Assembly: GCF_026745355.1 (NCBI RefSeq)
Contig: NC_079202.1
Location: 48,138,787-48,202,786, forward strand
From: Beta vulgaris subsp. vulgaris
Taxonomy: Eukaryota; Streptophyta; Magnoliopsida; Caryophyllales; Amaranthaceae
Direction: 5' to 3'
DNA: 64,000 bases
Below the pieces are notes generated by a model, which worked only from the letters and a program-made list of their open reading frames with translations, did no database searches and was not told the origin of the DNA. The number at the start of each line of letters is the position of its first letter. Position 1 is the stretch's first letter. The translations under genes were made by a program, and so were the position numbers. Positions 45,786 through 55,355 of this stretch are shown here, piece after piece.

Positions 45786-46539
45786 ATGGATGACAATAAT
45801 TCAAATTACAAAATTAATCCAAACGCCCAAAATGATCCAAACTTCCACCACAATCCAAATAATATTCAGTTTGATCCGAGTATTTTTAACAATCCTCAAT
45901 TCCAGATGGCATTGCAATTTTTTAGTAGTCAATCAAGGCAAAATGATGTTCAAATAACATCACAAAATTCTCATTACTCTTCTTTAAACCAAAATGAACT
46001 TGATACTTCCCAAAATTTTCCAATGTTTCCCATGTCTCAACATTTTGGTGGTGAACCAATTGAGCATTCTCCATGAGGGGATGGTAGTAGTAGTAGGACC
46101 CCAAATGAAGAAATAAGTAGAGCGCAACATCTAGAAGACATTGATGAAGTTGTTGTTCAATTATTATTTCCCAAAGGAAGTACCGAAAAGGGGGTCTCTG
46201 AAGGTGACGTTCAGTATAAAAGAAGATGAAGCTCTTGTCTCTGCTTACATCAATGCAGGTGGAGACGTAGGAAAAGGGACTAATCAATCAATGAAAGTTT
46301 TATGGAAAACTATTTTAAAACTTTATGAGGCTGCACGCCATACTAATCCAACTGAGTTGAATGAAAGAACTATAAAATCATTGCAAAATCGTTGGGATCA
46401 CATTAATCGCACTGTTTCAATATGGGTCGGTGTGTATGGCAAGTGTTTAAGAGACAAAAAAAATAGTGGACAAACAGATGAAGATGTGGAGGGCAGCACT
46501 CATGAGAGTTATTCAAAATTGTATCATGGGTTATTGTAA
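45786..46539 (+). pseudogene. Myb/SANT-like protein (ORF1) of the PIF/Harbinger element
   Basis: In this superfamily the first protein binds the element's ends and helps nuclear import of the transposase. The N-terminus (from the ATG at 45786) is Asn/Gln/Pro-rich and ends at a TGA at 46074-46076. The trihelix-like domain follows in two frames: FSIKEDEALVSAYINAGGDV, then KVLWKTILKLYEAAR and SLQNRWDHINRTVS. A frameshift lies near 46175. It stops at 46537-46539. Non-functional. Confidence 0.75.
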
Positions 46540-46756
46540 ACTTTTCAAGTTACTGGAAGTGTGCTGTTGCATTAATTATTTTGGTTTATCTTTACAGTTC
46601 AAATTCTATTTTGGTTTATCATATAATTTACTATTGGAGTACTTCACAATTTTTTCTTTTAAATTTGTCAAATCATGTCCTATAACTAAACGATGGTGTA
46701 TGTTCCCTACAACGTTTTGCATTGTTTAGTCATATCAAATAATTTACTGATAGTGT

Positions 46757-46957
46757 AATATTAACTTTTACTTTTCAGTCAATTATCTAAAAAGTGTTCC
46801 TGAATCATTTCATGAGTTATCCAATATTAACTTTTACTTTCCAGCCAATTATCTAAAAAGTATTCCTAAATCATTTCAAGAGTTGTCCAATATTAACTTT
46901 TACTTTCCAGCCAATTATCTGAAAAGTGTTCCTAAATCATTTCAGGAGTTGTCCAAA
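46757..46957 (+). repeat. 66-bp tandem repeat, three copies
   Basis: ATTAACTTTTACTTTYCAG starts copies at about 46759, 46825 and 46891. The units differ by a few substitutions. They lie between the two ORFs of the PIF/Harbinger element. Confidence 0.9.
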
Positions 46958-47138
46958 ATCTTATCTTCTAGATCATTCAAGATTTTTTAAAAAATTGTGT
47001 GGTTAGAAAAAAAAAAGGCATGTAAATCAACATTCAAATTGTCTATATATTCTGAGATCTACTCAGCACTATCCACACAACAATCTACTAAAAAGCCATT
47101 ATCCTTTACTTACAAATTCACCTTTAAATATATCTAAA

Positions 47139-48216
47139 TTGAAAATGGATTTTGACAATAATTCTTCTAGTTCAAGTGATGAAATATATGATAACATGAT
47201 GTTGGATTGGGTTGAAGAGAGTAAGAGTTTGCGACTTACAGAGCAAGCAATAACTTATGCTATTGCCTCAACCATTCAACAAAATGTCCCAAATAGGTCA
47301 AGTAAGAAGAAACGAAGGAAAGTTGTTCCTAGAGATCGTTAGGGGGCTAACGAGAGATTAATTAGGGACAACTTTTGTAACCAGTCGTTGTATAATGAAT
47401 AAGGCCAGTTTCGGCGAAGGTTTCGCATGCGAAAGGAGGTTTTCCTTCGCATTGCTAATGCTTTGGCTAGTTGCAAGTGACTCCTTCTTCAAACAGAGGC
47501 AAGATTCTACTGGGCGATTAGGTGCACCAACTCTACAAAAATGCACCGCGGCAATACGACAATTAGCATATGGCACTTCAGCTGACCAAGTTGACAAATA
47601 TCTGAAGTTGGGTGCAAGTACAGCAAGAGAATGTCTTACCCACTTTGTTAACGGGGCGATTGTTCAATTTTCGAGCGATTACATAAGAAGGCCCGCTGAT
47701 GAAGATCTTCACCGTCTTTTAAGTGAAGGAGAACGTCGTGGATATCCCGAGATGATAGGAAGCATTGATTGCATGCATTGGCAGTGGAAAAATTGTCTAG
47801 TTGGATGGAAAGGAATGTACCAAGGTAGATCTCGAACAGCTACTCTAATTTTAGAAGTTGTTGCTTCTGAAGATCTTTGGATTTGGCATGCATTTTTTGG
47901 GATACCCGGGTCGTGCAAAGATATCAACGTACTCCTGTGTTTGATGATATTCTTAATGGTCGAGCACCAAACGTCACTTATACATTTAATGGAAACACCT
48001 ATCATATGGCATACTATGTCACAAACGGGATATATCCAAAGTGGGCAGCATTTGTTGATGCCATAACCGCTCCTAAACGAACGATGTTCACCTAGCAACA
48101 AGAGAGTGCTAGAAAAGATGTGGAGCGTGCCATCGAGGTGTTATCAGCTCGATTTGTAATAATACGTCAACCAGCACTAGCATGGAGTATCGACCTGCTA
48201 TGGAAAATCATTATTA
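47139..48216 (+). pseudogene. PIF/Harbinger transposase, 5' copy (truncated)
   Basis: The DDE_4-type transposase begins at about 47139 (MKMDFDNNSSSSSDE). It has stops at 47341 and near 47399, then a frameshift near 47475. Conserved blocks include QKCTAAIRQLAYGTSADQVD, SIDCMHWQWKNC, LWIWHAFFGIPGS and KDINVL. About 10 bases are then missing, at a direct repeat of CAACGTACTC, shifting the frame. The next block (VFDDILNGRAPNVTYTFN) reads on to an in-frame TAG within FT-stop-QQESARKDVERA near 48093. The gene breaks off at 48216, where the hAT element begins. Confidence 0.85.
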
Positions 48217-51200
48217 TTTCATTGGGTCGGGTCAATGTGTTAACGGGCTGGGCCGTGTCAAGGGTGTTGACAAACGGGTCGGGCCGGGTCAGACCCATTA
48301 CAATCCGGCCCGGCCCGTTTAAGTTACACCTACATTTTTTCCATTAGACATCTCTTTAATAACGAATTATAGTGCAACCCAGTTGATAAATATCTAGAGT
48401 TACTGCCATACTAAAACTGATTCAAAATTTCAACTTCATCATCCATAACCATTCATATGAAAGTAGAGTAGCAATCTATTACATAAAAACATAACTTCAT
48501 CATCCATTACTTTCAGAAAAATTCACAACCATGCTGTTAAATTGTTAATACAAAAATATACAAGATTGAGGTAAGTCTTCTTGGAACAATTTCAGAAGAT
48601 TCATTCGTCTGACGATTCTCAAGTGCTATATGTGGCAGTAGAAACTTGCTGGGTTAACATGCTAAAAAGGTTAACATGCTGGGTTCTCTAATGATTAATC
48701 ATGAAGAATGAATATCATGCTGGGTTGCTGGGATGGTATATCTGCAACAAAGACAATAGTGTATGCTTTAAAATTTCATTTTTTAAAATTTTTTACTCAG
48801 TTTGCATCATCTATAACCAGCAAATTGCTACACATGGCAGAACGTGCTCTCTTTGTGATCAATGGTTGTAGGAAGTAGGTATAAGTTCATCCCAAATTCC
48901 ATTTGAGCATAGCCAATAGACAATTTAGCATTCTATAGCAATTAACAGAGAGAACTCTACTGAAACACCATAGAAAAAAAATTCTCAAGAACAAATGACC
49001 AATAAAAGATGTTTATTTGATGTGATTGTATTCTACCTTCAGTAACTATGGGATCATAAGGAGGCGGTTGAGCATTCCAATTCCCATCAGATCCTTCATG
49101 TGCCTTCTATCAGAAGCAAAACAGCAGAGAAACATAGGAGCATGTATAATTCGGTAAAACCAAAAAAACTGAAAAAACATTCCCTCTAAGCCACTACTAC
49201 CACCAACAACAACATCAATTCCAAGAAACATTAACATAGAAAAAAATACAATGCAACTATAAGGAAATAAAAACATACCTAGTATAAGAAGTTACTATCA
49301 ACATCTTCATTATCCTCATCATCCTCGACTTCATCCATATCATCGCCCGAGCTAGGATCAAGATCAAAGTCCAAAGGAACATTGTGTTCATCACGGCGCC
49401 AATCTTGAATGCACACTAATGCTTGTATCGTCTTTGGTTTCAATGAGCTACGATTAGGAGAAATAATCTTCCCACTAAGACTAAAAGCCGACTCCGAAGC
49501 CATCGTATTAACCAGAATAGTTAGTAAATCTCGGGCCAAAGAAGCAAGATCCGGAAATCTCACTACATTTTGTTGCCAAAATTCTAGAACATTCAACTCC
49601 GAATTCAAGTCACGCTCCGGATCCTCCAAATATGAGTCAAGTTGTGACTTTGTGATTTGAGTTCTAATACTTCTTGAACTATAACTATGATTATCATCAA
49701 ACAAGTCATCATCTATCCCACTAGTAGGAGTAGGGACAACAATAGGTGATGTTGAAGATCTTAACTTATACTCATCATATAAAGACCTCAAGGTAGTTAA
49801 CACTTCTCCAACTTTTACCATAGCTTCATCCGGACCAAACAACTTATCAAAACAATACTCAACAAACTTAACTTTGAACCTTGGATCAAGTATGGCTGCA
49901 CAAGATAAGTACACATTATAATCCGACCAATATTTGTCAAAATTTTTCAACATAGGCTTCACCATATCTCTTAAGAAAACATGAGGCCCCTTAGATGTTT
50001 CAACCAAACAACGATGAACCATCCAAGCACCCTTGAAATAAATATTAGATGTTGGAGACTTATTGGCCGAGAACATGCATGTGGCATCATAAAAAAGTTT
50101 CAAAAATTTGTGAACCACAATCAATTTTTCCCATTCGTCATCCGTAGGCACAATATACTTAAAAGCTACATGCACCGATCCCAAATGAAGAAACACAACT
50201 TTGTAGTATAATACATTATCAAGCATTTTATATGTCGAATTCCAACGAATTTGCATGTCCAAGTGAAGTTTTCTTTTAACATCTAAATGAAAATTCTTTT
50301 GTGCAACATCGTAAAAGTCTTTACTTCTAGATGAAGACCTCATAATCATTTTCACCAAGTTCCTAACACTACCCAAGATGCTTTGAATAAGACCTAATCC
50401 GGATCGAATTATCAAATTAATTATGTGAGCACAACACCTAATGTGGAAAAAACAACCACCATGTCTCAACACTCCTCTTGCTACCAAACGACTCCTCAAG
50501 TGAGTAATCATAGCATCATTATAAGAGGCATTGTCAACCGCCACACTTAACACATTATCATCTATTCTCCAATGGTTAAGAAACATATAAATTTCTTCGG
50601 AAATACTTTCTCCATCATAAGGAGGAGACAATGCCTTAAACCTGAGGATTCTCTTATGTAGTTTCCAATCATTATCAACAAAATGGACGGTTATACAAAT
50701 ATAATGTTGCCATGTATGAGATGATTTCCAATTATCAGTTGTCAAACAAATTAAACCGGGTGCACTCAACAATATGGTCTTTAACTTTTCTCTATCAGAA
50801 TAATACATTGAAAAAAGGTCACTAGTAAGTGTAGTCCTACTAAAGGGCTTAAAATGTGGAGTAGCTTTAAACATCATCCGCCTAAAAGCCTTATCCTCAA
50901 CCATAGAAAATGGACGAGAACCTTCTACAACATAGAGTAAAATTTCCTTCCTTAGTTCCTTCATGTCAAAAATAAATTCTCTACCCTCATCGTCATTGCT
51001 CGCCTCCCCTAGTGGAACTCCATTAGGCCTTTTTGGACATCTCTCTAACAAATGACGTTTTAAATGAGATGTGCCACTAGTTGACCCGGAAACTAAATCA
51101 ATCCCACAATGCTTACAAGTTGCAATTACTTCAACTTTTTCATTTTTTCCTTCTAGTAGATCACGCCACACCAAGGATTTCTTCTTCCTCTTACGCTTGG

Positions 51201-52498
51201 GAGCAACATATTCATTGTAACCATCCTCCACTGGCATAGATGACGTTGTCGCATCACTTTCCATGGAGCTATTTTAACAAAAAAAAAAACACAAAGAATT
51301 AACATTAGAAACAAATCATAGTAGAATTTACTATAAAGTTTCTATTAACTCCCTCTTATATAGTTATATCACCCAACATGTATTACAAAATAAACTAAAA
51401 CAGCTTCATACTTCAATCATTTATACAAAACCACAAGTTAAAACTAATTGTCTAATACTATATGTGTCGCCAAATTGCAATAGTCTGAACTGGACATTTA
51501 GGCGAGCATAATGCATTCTTCAACTCTAATCTAACAGTCAAACAATTTTATAAGCCAATTGCACAATGCATACTAGAAAAGATAACTCACTGATCAAGCA
51601 TGTTTACTTTTGAAAAGAACAAACTTAATATTCCAATAATCTATTGTTGGGTCTTACTACCAAAGAGGTAGAAAATCAACAAGAAGTAACAGAACACTCC
51701 CCCTCACATGTTTCATCAAAGTCGAACATTCCAAAACATGAATTTCACTAATAAAATTTACAATTCGAAGCTACACCCAACAATTAGAACTGATAATCAA
51801 TGGGTTTATTTCACCTAAGAAAACCCAGTTTATGTGAGAAACAAGATCCAGAAAGAATAACCGAAAATAGGTAATAAAAGCACACCCAATTTCGTAGAAC
51901 AAATCAGTGATAATTACATAACATAATCGCAAATTCTACAAAATCAATAAGTTGAAATTGCTCAAATCGCAAAAAATCATACTCAAACAAATAAAAGGAG
52001 ATCAAATCAAATGTCACGAATTCCACAAACAGAAAAGAGAGCGAAATTAGGGTTTTAGTGAAATTTTACCTTCAGTAGCATATGGAGTTGCGAATTACTT
52101 GTTCGACGAAGAGAAGATGTGCGACTGTCAGACTGACGAAGAGGGGAGAGAAAAAAAACCCCAAATGTGCGAATTTTCCAGATCAATGACGAGGAGAGAG
52201 AATAAACCCTAGGAGAGAGAAAAAAATTTGGGGAAAAAATCTTTTTGTTTAGAATGGTAGGAAAGACGAAAGAGACAAAGAGTTCCAGGCCCAGTTCATA
52301 CCATTTAGAAAAGCTTTTTTGTTTCAAAAAAGAAAAATTTTTAAAGACCCTTCAAGAACCCGCCCCAGCCCATTCCAACCCTTTTATTCCCTGACCCTTT
52401 AACGACCCGCCCCGTTTATACTAAGGGTCGGGTCATGTGTAATTTAGAAGGGCTCATTGAGGATTATTATTGGGCCCCCGCCCCAATAAACAGGCCTA
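48217..52498 (-). mobile_element. hAT transposon with intact transposase, inserted in PIF/Harbinger
   Basis: The insert interrupts the PIF transposase and carries a full hAT transposase on its minus strand. Its right end, read on the minus strand, is TAGGCCTGTTTATTGGGGCG. The left end has ATTTCATTGGGTCGGGTC, with the same GGGTCGGG-rich subterminal character. Both ends carry many GGGTCGGGTC/GACCCG words, typical of plant hAT elements. No 8-bp duplication flanks it; instead the bordering PIF sequence is duplicated for about 606 bp. The terminal bases at the left may be lost. Regions 48350-49278 and 51265-52400 are AT-rich leader, trailer or intron sequence. Confidence 0.8.
49279..51264 (-). CDS. 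hAT transposase (BED zinc finger, RICESLEEPER-like), uninterrupted
   Basis: An open frame of 661 codons. Lys/Arg-rich residues 23-29 may be a nuclear signal. The BED finger is formed by C50, C53, H67 and H71. The RNase H-like catalytic region has D177 (LTTDNWKSSHTW) and D244 (VAVDNASYND), followed by CFFHIRCCAHIINL. The domain of unknown function typical of plant hAT proteins is at about 440-500 (KYWSDYNVYLSCAAILDPRF). The C-terminal dimerisation domain at about 545-625 has LEFWQQN and MASESAFSLSGKIISPNRSS. The C-terminus is acidic. All expected domains are present without stops, although PIF genes around it are dead. The start was chosen as the first ATG ahead of the BED finger; a 5' UTR intron is likely. 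Confidence 0.9.
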   Translation of the reverse strand: MESDATTSSMPVEDGYNEYVAPKRKRKKKSLVWRDLLEGKNEKVEVIATCKHCGIDLVSGSTSGTSHLKRHLLERCPKRPNGVPLGEASNDDEGREFIFDMKELRKEILLYVVEGSRPFSMVEDKAFRRMMFKATPHFKPFSRTTLTSDLFSMYYSDREKLKTILLSAPGLICLTTDNWKSSHTWQHYICITVHFVDNDWKLHKRILRFKALSPPYDGESISEEIYMFLNHWRIDDNVLSVAVDNASYNDAMITHLRSRLVARGVLRHGGCFFHIRCCAHIINLIIRSGLGLIQSILGSVRNLVKMIMRSSSRSKDFYDVAQKNFHLDVKRKLHLDMQIRWNSTYKMLDNVLYYKVVFLHLGSVHVAFKYIVPTDDEWEKLIVVHKFLKLFYDATCMFSANKSPTSNIYFKGAWMVHRCLVETSKGPHVFLRDMVKPMLKNFDKYWSDYNVYLSCAAILDPRFKVKFVEYCFDKLFGPDEAMVKVGEVLTTLRSLYDEYKLRSSTSPIVVPTPTSGIDDDLFDDNHSYSSRSIRTQITKSQLDSYLEDPERDLNSELNVLEFWQQNVVRFPDLASLARDLLTILVNTMASESAFSLSGKIISPNRSSLKPKTIQALVCIQDWRRDEHNVPLDFDLDPSSGDDMDEVEDDEDNEDVDSNFLY

Positions 52499-53391
52499 GG
52501 TGCAAATACGGCAAGAGAATGTCTTACCCACTTTGTTAACGGGGCGATTGTTCAATTTTCGAGCGATTACATAAGAAGGCCCGCTGATGAAGATCTTCAC
52601 CGTCTTTTAAGTGAAGGAGAACGTCGTGGATTTCCCGAGATGATAGGAAGCATTGATTGCATGCATTGGCAGTGGAAAAATTGTCTAGTTGGATGGAAAG
52701 GAATGTACCAAGGCAGATCTCGAACAGCTACTATAATTTTAGAAGTTGTTGCTTCTAAAGATCTTTGGATTTGGAATGCATCTTTTGGGATACCCGGGTC
52801 GTGCAAAGATATCAACGTACTCCTGTGTTTGATGATATTCTTAATGGTCGAGCACCAAACGTCACTTATACATTTAATGGAAACACCTATCATATGGCAT
52901 ACTATGTCACAAACTGGATATATCCAAAGTGGGCAGCATTTGTTGATGCCATAACCGCTCCTCAAACTCCTAAACGAATGATGTTCACCTAGCAACAAGA
53001 GAGTGCTAGAAAAGATGTGGAGCGTGCCTTCGAGGTGTTATCAGCTCGATTTGCAATAATACGTCAACCAGCACTAGCATGGAGTATCGACCTGCTATGG
53101 AAAATCATTATTACATGTATTGTTATGCATAATATGATAGTGGAAGATGAAGGAGAAACCTATGCAAGTTATCAAGACCCGAGTGAATTTGCCCAAGAAC
53201 AACCTTCAAATCAAGGTGAATCACCCAACACCATTGTTGAGCCATTTACCATCACGAGAGGATATTATGAGGATAGAAACCTTCATAACTTTTTCACTCA
53301 GAGGGAAGATCTTCATGATAGGAATATCCATATGTCTTCAAAGAACAATTTGGTCGATCACATATGGAACAAGTTCGAGGTTCGACATTGA
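52499..53391 (+). pseudogene. PIF/Harbinger transposase, 3' copy (duplicated segment and C-terminus)
   Basis: Positions 52499-53113 repeat 47611-48216 at high identity, then continue into the natural end of the transposase (MHNMIVEDEGETYASYQDPS, then NLVDHIWNKFEVRH, stop at 53389-53391). It shares the missing bases after KDINVL and the TAG near 52990 with the 5' copy. It retains nine bases (coding QTP in APQTPKR) that the 5' copy lost. The N-terminal third is absent here. Confidence 0.88.
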
Positions 53392-53846
53392 ATAGTAATA
53401 TGTACTGTATATCGGCTTTGTGTATTTTTAATATTTAATATTAACGTATCGTACATCGTCTGTTCTTTTATTGTTAGTCAAATGCAATTTATGTTTTTTC
53501 ATTAATTGTGTTAATTTATTTTACGGATTACAAACTTATATAAACGTTAGTAGTTAAAGATGGCATTAATTAATTTTAATTATACACAGATTAATAATAT
53601 GAAACATACCATTAAAACTATAATTATCAAAATACGTTAGAGAATATATTGTGGGGTATGTGTAAAGTAAGAAAGAGGATGTGGAAGAGGATCCTCTTTG
53701 TTGTAGAAAAATATGGGGAGATGTTAAAGGGAAGAGGATGAGTTAGTGGGAAATGAGGTGGAGGAAAGAGAAAATGAGGTGTCAAGAAGAGAAAAGGAGA
53801 GAGAAAATATAAGAGGAAGATGACCTCCTCTCTATTGTTCATGCTC
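53392..53846 (+). other. 3' region and right terminus of the PIF/Harbinger element
   Basis: AT-rich untranslated sequence, then a purine-rich stretch (53670-53830) that mirrors the pyrimidine-rich left subterminal region (45275-45330). The terminal inverted repeat ends at 53846. Confidence 0.75.
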
Positions 53847-53849
53847 TAA

Positions 53850-55355
53850 ACTATTATCCTAAAAAATATTTTCCTCCAAAACAAACGGAGCCTAATGTGG
53901 CTCCAAGTACGGTCAAGATTTGATAATGCCTATAAAGGCCCGACTTATGTCTCCACTAAGCTCGGATGCTTTGTGTTTTGCAAACATTTTTCCATTAAGC
54001 ATAGACTTGTGCATGATCAATCGTGACTCCTCATGTGACATGATAGTAAGCATTATGTTGTTTTGAGCGGAACTTAGTATTAGCCAAGAAAAAATCATTT
54101 CAAATAAGACTTGTATGAAGATTTGATAAGAGGGGCTTAATCGAGCCCCATATATCAGGTTGGGGCGTGCCGTAGTGACGGGCCTGATTGATATTTTTTT
54201 AATTGAAAATGAATATGTCTAGAGACAATTAGACCTGTCGTACCCGGGCTAAAATTTGATAATGGTGTCCATGACTGGCCAATAGCCACCATCAAGCCAT
54301 TCGTGCCAGACCGGACCAATGTCATGCCGGACTAGGATGACCCTCATGCCTCCGCAACCCATGCAAAACTGTATTTAAGCATATCTTCTTTATTTTCTAT
54401 ATTAAAGTTTTATCAAATCTTTGCAATTGTTTCTTTTATCTTCATATCTTTTTTCTATTTCTTTTCTCTCTACCATAAATATCTTTGTATTTCTCTTTTA
54501 TATGATTTTATATAATTATGTTTTCTCTTGTTACTACCCTCACATCCACTTTCTCACTCTCATTTGTTTGTTCTCTTTAATTTACTTCTCAGAATTTTTT
54601 TTGTTTCACTATTTATACACAGTTTCTTATAATAAATCATTAAAAGATTTGGAATATAATAGTTTGTTTTAATAGGAAAATTTGGAGAAAAGGAAGAAAA
54701 TGATAAAAGACTGATACATCATGCATGGTGCGAGTACAATATAGGGAAAAGGGAAGGGAAGAGAACCGGAAGAATTCATTTTCTGCTCATCTTAATAAAA
54801 CTACATCATATCTTTTCGATGTTGAAATTTTTTTGAAGGAAAATACAAGCCATGGCACCACATGATCTTCAAATTCATTTTTATTGCATCTTATGTAAAT
54901 TTGAATAAATAACAGATAGAACTATACATGTATATGCTTTTTACTACCCATTGAAGTTGCATATGCAGCAAGGTATTGGACTATCGGGTAGCCTACTGGG
55001 GTGAAAGATCTATCCCCCCACCCCCCAAAAAAATCGCTTTCTTAATTACTGTGCTCACCTCACACTATGGCAACCTTGGTAAAGAAAATTTACAAATTCA
55101 GCCTCCCTAATAAAACTGGAGGCCAAATTCTCAACGAGCGCACCCAACTTCTCCTTTCGTCCTAGCCGATCACATAATATTTAGACCACGGTTCATATGG
55201 ATATGCACTTTGAATTGCAGTCAGAATCCGAAGGCGTTGGTCACAGTTGACAGTTAGAGTGAGCATATGGAATATGCACCATCTCTACACTTCTGAAGTA
55301 CAAGGAATTGCAGATCCCTGGGTGTGTTGATTCCCAGATCATTTCTTCAGGTCCC
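53850..55355. other. Intergenic region with no gene recognised
   Basis: AT-rich, with a few GC-richer islands (54120-54190 and 54230-54360) that look like old repeat debris. The last part (55000-55355) includes the 3' flank of the O-fucosyltransferase gene. Short ORFs here have no recognisable motif. Confidence 0.45.

Larger units (their letters stand above)
45275..53846 (+). mobile_element. PIF/Harbinger transposon with a nested hAT element
   Basis: The left end GAGCACCAATAATGGAGAGG and the right end (reverse complement GAGCATGAACAATAGAGAGG) form an imperfect terminal inverted repeat. They are flanked by TAA at 45272-45274 and 53847-53849, the usual TWA-type duplication. The element encodes the two expected proteins, a Myb/SANT-like protein and a DDE transposase, both broken. 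The span is 8572 bp, of which about 4.28 kb is the nested hAT element and about 0.6 kb is a duplicated transposase segment. Confidence 0.88.

Noticed and set aside
47395..48066. 223-codon ORF as a standalone host nuclease
   Set aside because: It is the frameshifted middle of the PIF/Harbinger transposase, lying within the element's terminal repeats.
55001..55040. C-rich run as a functional site
   Set aside because: A simple C-run followed by an A-run with no context beyond the 3' flank of a gene.
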